Positions 13,032 through 24,093 of a stretch of 64,000 nucleotides of DNA are shown here, in pieces. The number at the start of each line of letters is the position of its first letter. Position 1 is the stretch's first letter. The DNA is from Mantis religiosa (taxonomy: Eukaryota; Arthropoda; Insecta; Mantodea; Mantidae): contig CM060955.1 in assembly GCA_030765055.1 (NCBI GenBank), forward strand, positions 96,998,647 through 97,062,646. Direction: 5' to 3'. Both the position numbers and the translations under genes were made by a program. The notes under the pieces are model-generated. The model was given only the letters and a program-made list of their open reading frames with translations. It did not search any database and was not told the DNA's origin.

Positions 13032-14504
13032 TCGGGTTGTCTCATAAATTCGTTCGATTCTTGTTACGTGTTTACGACTAAGAACTCCTGAGAACACTGC
13101 ATGCCCCCATTACTTTTACGTCAAAGAAGTTGCCTAACAATATGGAGTTTGTTTACAAATACAATAACTGAAAAGAATGCTGTGAACACAAACCACAGCA
13201 CCTCACGGCCAAAGGTAAATAGGTCAACTTATGTAAGAATTGGTAACCAAACTTCAGTACGAGTTTGTGGATGCAACAGAGTGGAGTTGTAACTTGGGAA
13301 TGTTAACACGGAAGGCAAGAAGGAACATTTTCGACATTTAATGCTGTTTTATTACCGTAAAGGTAAAACAGCCTCACAAACTCAACGGAAAATTTGTGCT
13401 GTTTACGGAGAAGATGCAGTGACGAATCGGGCATATCAAAAATGGTTTACTCAATTTAGAGCTGGGAACTTCTCTGTGAAAGACAAACCTCGTTCTGGAT
13501 GACCTGTGGTTACGGATGAGGAAAGGATAAAGGACATGATTACGAAAAACCCCAGAATAACAACTCGGGAGGTAGGTCAGGAGCTAAACTTATCTCATGC
13601 AACTGTAGCCAGGCACCTAAAGAAACTTGGTTACGTAAATCTTCGGGATGTATGGGTTCCGCATGAACTGAGTGAACAAAATTTAGTTCAGCGCGTTTCC
13701 ATCTGTGACGCATTGATAAGACGCAATGAAACTGCCCCTTTTCTGAAACAGCTGGTTACAGGAGACGAAAAGTGGATTGTGTACAACAACATCCGAAAGA
13801 GAAAGTCATGGCGTAAGAAAGGGGAACCACCACTTTCAATTCCTAAACCAGGGCTTCATCCTGAGAAGATTATGCTGTGCATTTGGTGGGACTGGAAAGG
13901 AATTGTTTATTACGAATTTCTTCCTCCTGGGGAGACCATCAATTCAGGGAAATGCTGTTCTCAGTTGGATTGTCTGAAGGTTGCCCTAGAAGAGAAAAGG
14001 CCTGAGTTAGCATCTAATGGTGGAGTCGTCTTTCATCAAGACAATGCCAAACCACACACTTCTATGGTAACTCGTCACAAATTACGGGATTTCGACTGGG
14101 ATGTGTTATCTCACCCACCTTATTCTCCAGACATTACCCCATCTGACTGTCATTTATTCCGATCCCTGCAAAACTTCCTTAATGGCAAACGCCTTACTTC
14201 CTTGGAGGATTGCAGACTCACCGTAGAAGAGTTCGTCAACCAGAAAACGGCAAGATTTTGGAAAAATTGTATTCCTGAGAAATGGAGATATGTTATTGAT
14301 AATAATGGTGCATACTGCACAAAATAAAGTTTGTTTTGAAAAGTTCATTGCCATGTTTACTTTCGATAACCTTGCGTATGTAAACAGATTACCCCTATAT
14401 AATTAGGCAACTTCGTTGCCGTAGTTGTGATACGGGCATACAGTGCAGGCGTTCTTTGTCGTAAACACGTAACAAGAATCGAACGAATTTATGAGACAAA
14501 CCAA
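13032..14504 (+). mobile_element. mariner element with TIRs and TA target duplication
   Basis: Terminal inverted repeats start TCGGGTTGTCTC at the left and TTGGTTTGTCTC (reverse complement of the right end). After two mismatches they run identically for over 30 bp (CTCATAAATTCGTTCGATTC, then TTGTTACGTGTTTACGAC). A TA dinucleotide flanks each end (13030-13031, 14505-14506). The length of 1,473 bp is slightly above the usual 1.3 kb for mariners. It encodes the transposase pseudogene below. Confidence 0.93.
13293..14327 (+). pseudogene. mariner transposase with one internal stop
   Basis: One frame runs from 13293 to TAA at 14327 with a single TGA at 13500-13502, inside KPRSG*PV, where relatives have KPRSGRP; CGA to TGA by CpG decay would explain it. 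N-terminal HTH: KKEHFRHLMLFYYRKGKTAS to QKWFTQFRAGNF; second HTH around TTREVGQELNLSHATVARHL. Catalytic motifs: TGDEKW (first Asp), HQDNAKPH (second Asp) and HPPYSPDITPSDCHLF (third Asp). I count 34 residues between the second and third Asp, the DD34D spacing of mariners. All three acidic residues are present. The original start codon is unclear: the first in-frame ATG (13341) lies inside the conserved N-terminus. Confidence 0.9.
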
Positions 14505-14601
14505 TATTATCAAACATGATTATGGAACACTGCTCCAAAACACTTAAAACTCTGTTGATAAACCATTTTTGAGAGAGCCTACATTAATATCAGCATGGCA
14601 A

Positions 14602-14880
14602 TTAGAATGTTTGTTTTGTGTTTACGAACGGAAAACCCAAACGTATAATTATAAACCTCATGAACGATGAATTAGATACTGACCCCACTGACGAAGGAGA
14701 TATTGAAATACAAAATGCACCTGGAATCAGTGTACTTCTAATGTTGTGCATTCTGCGCAGAAATTTTAGTCTTGCAGCTACAATATCGCTTCTTTCAAGT
14801 AGAAATCTTCGATCGTCATTGGTTCTCCTATATTTGAACTCAAGATATTTCAAAATGTTATATATGGCAGATACAGAAGC
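14602..14880 (-). pseudogene. DDE transposase fragment (Tc1/mariner superfamily)
   Basis: The minus strand encodes LKYLEFKYRRTNDDRRFLLERSDIVAARLKFLRRMH, matching the block just before the first catalytic Asp in the transposase group also found at 50.5 kb (LGFVNEKRGKKNVLKDRSNI) and 46.8 kb (GFEFVNRSRKNI). It breaks off after about 40 recognisable residues. It lies 3' of the heat-shock-like promoter and exon at 15082-15430 on the same strand, which could be coincidence. Confidence 0.65.
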
Positions 14881-15081
14881 GTATATTTAATTTTCTCCTT
14901 TATTAAATTTGTCAGCTTTATGGCAATTGGATATTCACTTTTATCATATAAAACAAAAATTTTTCTATGTAAAACACACTTCTGAAACTCGTCTACGTTT
15001 GTAGTAGGTTCTTTTTTTTCGCTGCTCAATATTCCAGGATACCTAAGTAGTGAACATCTCCTAATTTAACGAACTACTTAC

Positions 15082-15430
15082 CTACTTTATTGTGACTTTG
15101 TGGGTTCGTAAAATTAAAAGTCCGGTTTGCAGAAATTCAAAATGCTCCTTATTTTCGTAAAAAGACACTTAATACTGCCCCTTGCAGCAGCAGAATTACG
15201 TAGCATACACAAACGCAACCTTCAAGTTGGTCTGCCACACGTCCACAAACAAAAGAATTAATTTCAAATCACTACATAGCTGAACACACACGATTATTAG
15301 TTCTCGACTGAACCCCAACTGGCAAGCCGGGCTCTTTTATAGCTCCACTCATTGTTTCCAGAAACTTGCCAACGCTTCAAGGCCTTTCGTGGCGCAGCGA
15401 GAAATTCCAGACTATCTCCGTCTCTTTCCC
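15082..15430 (-). promoter_or_regulatory. Heat-shock-like promoter with 5' exon (copy 1)
   Basis: On the minus strand TATAAAA lies at 15341-15335 (GAGCTATAAAAGAGCCCGG). Upstream is a heat-shock-element-like array with units on a 5-bp period: TTC at 15356, GAA at 15361, TTG (one mismatch) at 15366, TTC at 15376. Further upstream, 15490-15530 is a GA-rich run (GAGAGAGAAAGAGAGAGAAG), as bound by GAGA factor in insect heat-shock promoters, then CpG-rich sequence. About 250 bp downstream of the TATA box is a strong 5' splice site, AAAGTAG/GTAAGTAG, with the exon end at 15082. No heat-shock protein frame is visible downstream. The transcript it drove is unknown; an upstream noncoding exon, an lncRNA or a transposon promoter are all possible. 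Confidence 0.5.
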
Positions 15431-15559
15431 TCTCGGCAAGTGTTCAGCGCTAGCATGCGCGTGGGCATGGCTTGGGACACTTTCTGTCTCTTTTTTTTCC
15501 CCGCTTCTCTCTCTTTCTCTCTCGGCGTACGCATACGCACGGGCCGCGGCCCGCCGCAA

Positions 15560-16329
15560 AACAATGACTCGTGACATTATCAATGCTCCTCACAGAATGA
15601 ACACTCCCGCGACATGGCTGTGCATTTAATTCTGGACTATGAGCGAAATTTTTAGGTTAAAAAACTTCTTTGAGAGCTGTTTGAAAAATGAATATGCAGA
15701 AAAACTATATTTATAGCCTGCTTATTTAAAAATTTACGAACTTCTCGTTGTAACAACTAGGCACGTCTGTATTATACTTGCTAAACGACATATTTACCGA
15801 CTTTATGAAGCACATCTGCAATTTAAAAAGCTGTATCCACATCTTAGCACGTATCTATTTGTTCTTTACTTTCAGGCGTATTGTCTTTGCCTAACTGTGA
15901 AACCGGATTTCCTATAAACATGGGGTTTAGACTGTTACCCTCAGAAATAATAGTTCTGTGACATGGGAGAAACAAAACAATTCTGTACGCAGTATCCTTG
16001 ATAACCAGATTCAGTTAATGGCCTGCTAAGACAATCGATTACATGAAAAAACGTTCTTTGGAAGAAACCAAGTTGTCGCCAAACAATTTGGCATGTAAAA
16101 ATTTGCTTGGAACCAACGGGTTTTTCACCCTCATTAAGTATCGGAAATAAGTAATTAAGTTAACCTGCCTGTAAATAAGGTACTCCACTACTTATTGCAA
16201 ATAGCGAAACTAGTTCGCGTCTGATTTACAGAAGTTTTCATTTAGAAGTGAAGAGAAACGTTTTATACGAGTCCCTGTTTATTGTTTTATGCTGAAATGT
16301 TGGCTTCAGAACCTTTAGAAGACTGTAGT
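15560..16329. other. Unassigned sequence
   Basis: No coding or repeat structure recognised. It is upstream of the minus-strand heat-shock-like promoter and could contain more regulatory sequence. Confidence 0.4.
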
Positions 16330-16510
16330 GGCTGGTCCCATGGCTCGGTCGGTAGAGCACCTGCATGCCGTGCTAGAGGGTTCCGGGTTCGATTTCCGGC
16401 GGTGAGGGTGGGGGGGATTTTTCCTCCGACCAAGATAATTCCTTATCTTCCCCAGAGTCTGGAAGTATGAATGAGAGTGGGAATGTGTGCGTGATCTAAT
16501 GATTAAAACC
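16330..16510 (+). repeat. tRNA-derived SINE (type B)
   Basis: A tRNA-like head has an A box at 16341-16352 (TGGCTCGGTCGGTAGAGCA) and a B box in CCGGGTTCGATTTCCGG at 16384-16400 with a good T-arm stem. The head is followed by a G-rich junction and an unrelated body ending near CTAATGATTAAAACCC. It lacks a clean acceptor stem, so it is a SINE, not a tRNA gene. Confidence 0.75.
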
Positions 16511-17697
16511 CAAATACAAGTTAATACCTTCGATATGCCCACCGATATGTCCATTGGAGTTAAAGGCGTGGTACAAATGGAACAAATAATTTTAAAAAAT
16601 ACTGCAGTGATATATAACTAATAGTGATAAAGCCTGGTGTGTAGCAGTGTCAAGAAATCAAATTGCTGCACACATAAGTGTTTACCTAACTACTGCTACA
16701 GCGGAACCATTATTATTGTGAGCGGAACCAAGAACCAGGATGTGATGTGTATTAGAAGCATCACAAAAGAGTAAAGAGATTCGCTCCTTAGTTTGCTATT
16801 TGAAAACTGCGGGTTCCAAATTGTTTGGCGATACTTATATTCCATACCACGACCTGTGCAACGCTCTAGTTTTCGTTCATTCATGCATTCATTCATTTGC
16901 CCATTAAAAATGTTAGCTGCCCAGAGAATGATAAATGAGGAAAACTTACGTAAAATTTACTTTCTTTCATCCCTTTAGTCAGCATTTGAAAAGTTTATGT
17001 CAAACATTTATGCAGTTGGACATGAAATTAATTATTGGAGTTCAATTGGTCAGAACCACAGATAACATCCTACGTGAATCTAACCCTGTGATCCTACCAA
17101 ACTAAGGAATCCGAAGGCCTGCTGACAGGTTGACCAAACTTGGCTTCTAAATTCCCTTCCTGTCGTAATTGGATAAATTGACAATGGATTTCAGCAACAG
17201 ATTAATGGTATTGAATTAATAAAGGTAAAGGATTATATGCTTATTCGTTTTACTTTATAACTAGAAATGCTGTTTTAAAGAGTGTTTTTAATTTGCGTTC
17301 TCTTTAATAGTTGACAGTAAGTTGTCAAATGAATGTTAAAAATTACTAGGTACGAAGGTTACTTACATTTCCTTTTTTATTCGGCAGCCTAGACAAATGT
17401 GTTCACGTGAGCGACGTGTGGTTAATACCAAATGCAGTGAATGCACTTTGGTCAGTATAGTATGTTCTGTGCTATTTGATGTATACGGATACTGAAAGAA
17501 TAATACGTGTATCTTTTATGAACTGAAGCAACCTTGATGTAAGTAGACGTTTTGGTATTTTATTAATTCTTGTGTTTATAAGACGGGATATTACATTAAA
17601 TCTAAACAGGTATTATAAACATGTCAAAATTTACGGAATTTTCTTGAGCGTAAGGAATACACATTTCGAAATCACAGGAGTATAAACTGTGGTTGAT
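16511..17697. other. Unassigned sequence
   Basis: No gene or mobile element recognised. Confidence 0.4.
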
Positions 17698-17901
17698 TTA
17701 CAATTTTTTAAACGTACGTCCTCCGGCGTCAAGTCATATCAGACGATGTATGAAATGATGCTCTAATGAGCCCAGCGTCCGTAAATCTTGGTTACCCGAC
17801 ACTCATCTTTCAGGATAAGGGAATACCCTGTAAAAATCTTAGCCAGATAACTCGCCCGGACCGAATTCGAGTCGTGACCTCTTGACGCTTGGTAGCATAG
17901 G
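17698..17901 (-). repeat. tRNA-derived SINE, major family, diverged copy
   Basis: Read on the minus strand it matches the copies at 20309, 24158 and 55099 over most of their length: TGCTACCAAGCGTCAAGAGG, a B-box region CGAATTCGGTCCGG, GTTA-CTGG, CCCTTATCCTGAAAGATGAG, and the end GGAGGACGTA. The 5' head is truncated or degraded. Confidence 0.8.
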
Positions 17902-20308
17902 TTCATAGAATGTAGCTTATCGTAGTAGCAAAGCCGGTAAGCCGTAATTTGACATATTTACCATGTTTATGCATTCCATAGCTATTTGGTAAGCCATCTG
18001 GTATTCATAGTTATAAAATACCAACATTGAAGTTCAATACAGTACCCCAGTTCCATTTCTCATGTACTATTCTGATCATGTAAACAAGTAACTTCTGTTT
18101 GCCCTTATGTAAAATCTTATTTCATCAGAATAGAAATTATGAACAAATTGCATTTGCTACCTTCATATTCTGGGTATCCTGCACTTTGTTGACTGTCGTC
18201 TGCTATGGTAAGCAATGGGTTAATCGTAGGAAGCTGTTCCTAACTGAAGAGTTCTGAAATATGCCGAGGCACAAAATGTTGCCAACTATATCATTTATGA
18301 TTATGATGATTATTATTGTCATCATTATTATACAGAATTAAGAAAAAGTATGAATTTTTACTACAATTGAAAAACGGATTAATAAAGTTAAGCGCCATTT
18401 TTTTTATTATTATTATTATTAGACATGTTCAAGAAATTACCTTTAAATACTCAAGTTTACATTTTATAGAAACATATTTTTCTACTGCACTTTATTACTG
18501 ACTATTAGGCTATCTCAAATTTATACCATCCTCCATTTAAAATTTTTAAGTTCACTAACCACATCACATTTGGAGTCCAGTGCTGCTGTTCCGTATGCTG
18601 CCTTGAGAGCAACTATCTCATGTAAATAAAAGTAGTCTACAGTTGACTTTATTGGTCAAATTTATTGGTTAAGTTATGGCAAATTTTCCATTTCCTTTGT
18701 TCACATGGTAGTTCCTATAGTATCGGTAGGTTTCTTACGCATAGCAGTAGTGTTATTTTGGTAATGCAGTGTCGGTAGCTTCTGCACATGCATGTTTTCA
18801 CTCTTGGCAATGCTCCAGTCACCAAGACCATCTCCACCATTCTTGTAGGATACGACAGCCATCAAAGTGCAGGATAACCCATATTCTTTCCCAAAGAAGC
18901 TTAACAAGGACTGTTTGTTTCATAAATATCCTTCATCGGTTTAGGAAGGAATAGAAACAAATTGTAGCTTGGACTATTAGTGTGCTGGATGTTTGACATT
19001 TGGTTTCCTCACCATACATTCCTACTGTTGTTTGTGTAGCAACACTTTTATGGCAAATGCATTTTATCCTTGCATTCTTTTCATATTTTGAATATACTCT
19101 TGAATGCATTCTGGAATTGGATGTGTGTTTAGGTAGTTATTTATGCATTGAAAATTGGCATTAGGTATAGTGAAATACACTGAGGATCCTAAGCCACAAA
19201 GGTAGCCAGCATATTGAGGATCCTAAGCTACAAACCATGGTCAGGGGATGTTTTTATATAAGTAGATTGAAAAGGAAAGTGTAGCTGGAACATCAGTGTA
19301 GGGTAAACACCATTGATCTCCAATTAATCCTTAATAACTCAGGATTAATATGCACTTGTGCTGAAATTGCTAAGTCTTTCTCAAGCTTTAGTAACTATTG
19401 TCATACAACATGTGGCTGAAGGTGAAAGTACCATTTTCGTAACACACATGAAAGCTGTCTCATATTTTTACAATGCTGATGTGAGATTCAGTGTAAAGTT
19501 TGCTCTTCACATGAAAACATGTTGATTATTTGCTCAAAAATAGCTCTAATTATTTTAAATCATGTGTTTGAAAAATTGGTATGCCAAATAAAATGTAAAT
19601 TTGGAGTTTTCGATAAATAGCATGCAAAACACTGTTCTTTTTCAATGAATTTTGGAGAATTTTATACACCTGTGAAAAAAAAAATTTACATAGGAAAAGC
19701 TGAACTTGTTAAATTACACAGTTGCAGCTTTGACATTTTTTATATATTTATTGTAGGCTAAATGTAAAAAGTTCCTTGTACATTCTTTAAAGTCAAACAA
19801 GGCATATACAAAAACAAGGTTGGCATATGGAAACCCATTATTTAAATGTTTGTCATCCTAACCTGCTCTGTAATTACAAAAAAATGTTGGTTGGTCAGTT
19901 GCATAGTTAGTATCTAATATTAAGCAGTTGGCAATTAAACCATTCGCTCTCTTGTGCTCCAGTATTTGATGTTGTGCTATGTTGACTAAAGGTTGGGCAG
20001 GTTTGATGTTAACCACGTTTCTTTGGTTACTGTTCAACTGAGATCTTGGATTCATTTTAGGGTGGTTAGGTTGCTGTAGTAGTATTAGGAGGAGGAATGT
20101 GTTTGTGAATGGTATGGTATGGTATCAAACAGTGCAAGATTGAAGTTGAGACTGTTCAGTATGGAATGAAGTAATTTTTACATACTACTGAACAAAATGT
20201 ACTATGCATTTTATTGCTCACATAAAAATTCCCATATTGTTGGCTGTTAAAATCTTGCTTGTAAGAAATTCTGCCATTTTGTTTAACAATTGCTTAAGGA
20301 AAACTGGG
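17902..20308. other. Unassigned sequence upstream of TMEM53-like exon
   Basis: No coding exon recognised. The first annotated TMEM53 exon follows a splice acceptor, so this stretch may contain its promoter or an untranslated first exon, but I cannot point to one. A small (ATT)n run lies near 18402-18420. Confidence 0.4.
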
Positions 20309-20545
20309 GCCCGCCTCGGTAGCGTAGATGGTAGCATGTCTGCCTCACGTTCAAGAGGTGCCGAGTTCGAATCTTGGTCATGGTGAGTTACCTGGATAAG
20401 GTTTTTCCGGAGTTTTCCCTTATCCTGAAAGACGAATGTCGGGTAACTCTAAGCTCCATGGATCCTGGATGCATTGAGCATCATTTCACCCATTTCATTC
20501 ATCGTCCGATATGACTAAATGCTGGAGGACGTAAATTACAAAAAA
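20309..20545 (+). repeat. tRNA-derived SINE, major family
   Basis: The head reads CCCGCCTCGGTAGCGTAGAT with an A-box-like segment, then GTGCCGAGTTCGAATCTTGG with a B box (GAGTTCGAATC). A conserved body follows (TTACCTGGATAAGGTTTTTC, CTTATCCTGAAAGACGAATG, CATTTCATTCATCGTCCGA), ending GGAGGACGTAAATTACAAAA. The same order recurs at 17698(-), 24158(-) and 55099(+). This copy sits about 500 bp upstream of the TMEM53 start codon. Confidence 0.92.
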
Positions 20546-20808
20546 ATAAAGCCAAACTGGAAAGTAAAGTTCAAAAGTGGTCAGCAGAATTTGTGTTTTA
20601 CATTAAGGGAATAAAATAACTCCATTATAGAGAGACAGTGATATGCAATGCATAACATGAGCAAAGCTCTTCATTACGCATGAAATAATAAATAAGAACA
20701 GTGAAATGTATTTTTAAAACATTTGAATGAATGTGTAATATGGCTAAAATTTGTTATGTTCTTTTTTTTCTAGAATCTTTGTTTTATACATATATTATAA
20801 CAATTGAA

Positions 20809-21308
20809 ATGGTAACACTGAGAATGGCATTGGCAATGGCTGTAAAGGGTGCAGCCAGAGCTCCAGTAATGAATAATCCTTTATACCAGGTGGGTGTTCT
20901 GCAGCTTGAAGGTGTTATTTTAAGATACTCAATTTTGCCAGTGGAGAATCCAAGGGTTACTTACGATATATCCAACAGTTTCAGAAATCATTGACGCCAG
21001 TGCCCTTTGCTACCTGCATTGGTTTATCATGGTCATCACTTCGACCATATTCAGTGAATCAGATAACAAAAAATATTGAATTAATCAGTGCAGACAATGA
21101 TATTGAGGTAGATAAGACACTGCCACTTCGTCTTCTTTCTCCAAAAATTGGCGAAAACAACAAGCCATTGGTTGTATTACTTTCTTGGTTAATGGCAAAG
21201 AAGAAGCATATTTTAAAATATGCCAATTTTTACATGGATCAAGGATTTGATGTTCTTAATGTGAGCATCACACCATGGCAGCTTCTATGGCCTGTTAAAG
21301 GGACTCAG
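20809..21308 (+). CDS. TMEM53: TMEM53-like (DUF829) protein, first coding exon, apparent frameshift
   Basis: The exon begins after the acceptor TTCTTTTTTTTCTAG (20771-20773). ATG at 20809 opens MVTLRMALAMAVKGAARAP, a hydrophobic or basic N-terminus. The start frame closes at a TGA at 20992, while the family-like sequence continues one base out of register from about 20910: SGESKGYLRYIQQFQKSLTP, then KPLVVLLSWLMAKKKHILKY and FDVLNVSITPWQLLWPVKGTQ, the beta-strand and PWQLLWP blocks of DUF829. One base seems to be missing near 20911-20916. With it restored, exon lengths add up to exactly 363 codons including the stop. The exon ends at the donor CAG/GTAAAT. This is either an assembly or sequencing error or a real lesion; the intact later exons favour error. 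Family members are alpha/beta-hydrolase-like proteins, TMEM53 being at the nuclear envelope in vertebrates. Confidence 0.82.
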
Positions 21309-22142
21309 GTAAATAATGGTTTTATTTTCTTGTCTTTAAAAGGATACAGAAGTAATATGATGACTGGCTTTATAGCAGAGTCAGTAAATTACCTGAAGTG
21401 TGGTTTTGATTCCCAGTTGTCTCAAATTTTTCTTAAACTAAGAAGGTTTCTCAACATGTCCAGATGCTGGTCTGTTGATGTAATATGCCAGGATTGTTAA
21501 TTAGTTACTTAATTTCATTTTCCGCATACATAGTCATTTCCAAAAATCTGAAGAAAAGCCTGATTACACTTGACAAGTCATCCTATAAATACATATATGA
21601 TACCTATATAACAGTATATTATAAAATTAACAATTCATATACAGTGCTTTTTCCTCACCATGCGACCATCTCATGTCTGAATGCACAGATCAGCAGATAC
21701 CTGAGCTTCCTATCACCCACACACAATGTTTCATGTTTGCTTATAGTTCACAATAGCATGATGTGAATGATCAGCAATTTTACTGAAGCCATTGTCTAAT
21801 TTATTTACCATGCTTATAAATGTAAAAATTTTATATTATTTAATTAAGGTACAAATGTTATCAAGGTTCAGTTTTTTTATTCAGGGAAGTTAGAAGTGAT
21901 CTGAAACAAAATTTTGTTCTGTCCCAAACAAATTATGCGAAGACTTGTGAACAGATTTAGCAGAATAGAGTTCATTCTGGATAGAAAGTAAACAATAGAA
22001 AGCCATAATATAGAATAAAAATAAGTATTTCAGACAGTGGAATGCCATTGTAATTAAATTTAGACAAATGAGTTAACTTTGTATACACTATTCTTTCTGG
22101 GAACTTCTCAATCCTCAGTTCTGTAGTCGATACATTAAATTT
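21309..22142. other. TMEM53 intron, first part
   Basis: Start of an 8.9-kb intron (21309-30221) bounded by GTAAAT and TTTTATTTTCAG. No feature recognised before the duplicated PLE segment at 22143. Confidence 0.6.
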
Positions 22143-23046
22143 AATTTAATTTTAAGTATGAGCAAAGGAAAATGACAAATATGACATAACAAAACACTGT
22201 TTTTCATTGAAAAAGTTATTTATAGTCAGTTTTTAACACCTTGTCACTTAGGTTTTTATTAGTAATTTTTAATCGATTAACCATGTTACTTTAATCGATT
22301 AATCAATAGATTAATCGAGATATTATCTGTTCGAAAATTAGGTGTAAGGATTATATAAAGTACTTTTAATACTCTGTATATTTAAACATTACTGGCTTAC
22401 TGCAGTTTACAGCAAAGTTACACCATCACCAACCCTGAGAAGAGGGATCAGCTATTGTTTCCATAGCTGTGTAAGCGAAGTGTTTGGTTCAAGGATGTAC
22501 AGCTTAGTTTATGGTAGCAAGTGATAAATAAATCAGTTGTATACGATATGTTGTCACATATAAGCTGTAAGGAAAGAAACCTCTGTCAGCATCTGTATGT
22601 AGTTATGTACCTCTTCGAATATTTCACAACAGAAGTGTTATTTAGACTCTCTTGGGGTTCAGAGTGATTTCTTTTAGCTATCAGGAATTATATTATCTCA
22701 AAGTTCAAAGAACATTACATGTCTATTGAAAGCTTGATGCTTTGGAAATGCTGTTTAGGTTGGAAGCAATACATCAAAACAAAGAGGGCCAAATTTGGCT
22801 AAAAGAGTTTTGATTAATATTTATTTTAATTGATTAATTTTATTCAATTTGATAATTTAATTAACATTTTTTAATTTTTAATCTAAAATAAAAAATTAAT
22901 CAATTGATTGTTTTGGATAATCGATTAAATCAAGCAGTACTAGTTTTTCTATTATTGAGGAGCTAGATCCGGAATATACCAAATAAATTTTAAGGATTGT
23001 GAAAAATACATTGGTCATACCAAAAGAAATCTAAAAACCAGAGTCT
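22143..23046 (+). repeat. PLE remnant, copy 1 (interrupted by a hAT-like insertion)
   Basis: The flanks 22143-22259 and 22943-23046 match 24094-24157 plus 24408-24572. At 22957-23040 the sequence encodes IYQINFKDCEKYIGHTKRNL-like text, the GIY-YIG endonuclease start of Penelope-like elements (compare GIYQIECNDCSQIYIGKTKR at 45.9 kb). It then stops, so this is a remnant. Confidence 0.7.
22260..22942. mobile_element. Non-autonomous insertion, hAT-like ends
   Basis: This 683-bp block is absent from the paralogous segment at 24.4 kb, so it is an insertion. The ends are TAGTAATTTTTAATCGATTA and, reverse-complemented from the right, TAGTACTGCTTGATTTAATCG. They share a TAGTA start and a TTTAATCGATTA motif. 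Flanking 8-mers GTTTTTAT and GTTTTTCT differ at one position, as an aged 8-bp target duplication would. No ORF is seen. The hAT assignment is tentative. Confidence 0.5.
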
Positions 23047-23473
23047 AATTTTGAGTAAAAACTCTGTTCTGAGATGAAATTGGATGAAACTGGAGGAGAT
23101 TCAGAATGCTTTCCTTGAAAATTTCTCTTAAGTTATCTTACAAAAAAAGAAGTATTTTTATAAGCTCACCATAACGAGGTAGCAAACTCTTTAAATTGAA
23201 CGTACACTAGTTCACTGTGGTCAAGGAATTGCTGCCGTATAATCATAAAAATCAGGTAAAATTTATAATTAGATTTTACAAAATGCCATTGATGGAATAA
23301 GTGAGCCACACTTTGTGTTCTTTGTTGAAGCATGGTTTCATTTAGCTAGGCCACTATTCATTTCCATTACTGTCTGTCTTACTATAAAGCCTATTATATA
23401 CTTTTATGTAGAAGATATTTTAATATATGATAATGTTCATATAGGTTAAAAATCTGTATTAGTATTTTGATTT

Positions 23474-23822
23474 CTACTCATTAACACATCAAGAAAGCTG
23501 AATATTTGCAGTTGAGAAAACAGCACAAGAATGACAGCTAACCAACTAACTACCATTACTTCAAGTTTCTTTTAAGATGATGAACATTTTTTAACCAGAT
23601 ATCCAACGGTGAGTGATAGAAACGGTCGAAATGATGCAATATGTACATCTACTCATTATTGCATCAAGAAAGCTGAAAATTTGCGGTTGAGAAAACAATA
23701 CAAGAATGACAGCTAATCAACTAGCTACCATTACTTCGTTTATTTTAAGATGATGAACATTTTTTAACCAGATATCCAATGGTGAATGAAAGAAATGGTC
23801 GAAATGATGCAATATGTACATC
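23474..23822. repeat. Two-unit tandem duplication, about 175 bp
   Basis: 23474-23648 and 23649-23822 are near-identical in order: CTACTCATTA, CATCAAGAAAGCTGAA, AAGAATGACAGCTAA, AAGATGATGAACATTTTTTA, GTCGAAATGATGCAATATGT. They differ by scattered substitutions and a small indel. No coding content. Confidence 0.9.
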
Positions 23823-24093
23823 ACTACCACGAGCAATGACCTATTTTCAGTGTACATGTTGCATCACTATACATAATCAAGCCATCAGACTTGGAAGTTC
23901 AACCATTTGTTTCCACACATGTGAATCCACCACACTTTTGTTTTGAACCAGTGGATATGAAAACAGAATAAAACATTTTTTATTTCAGTACTCATATACA
24001 CCAGAGTTTTTAGTTTTCCCAGCAGAAGCAGACTTCTCTTTTAATCGTTGGCTGTATTGCTGATAGTTCAGGTAACATTAGAAAACGATTACG

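Noticed and set aside
15366..15629. Overlapping frames on both strands in the CpG-rich block
   Set aside because: Low-complexity translation of GA/CT and GC-rich promoter-like DNA; no conserved motif.
16330..16410. tRNA gene
   Set aside because: A and B boxes are present but no acceptor stem or good anticodon arm, and a SINE body follows. The same applies to the heads at 9876, 20309, 26884, 29550, 55099 and 63313.
18701..18907. Minus-strand frame with SYKNGGDGLGDWSIAKS
   Set aside because: Suggestive of a coding piece but no family recognised and no supporting splice signals or neighbours.
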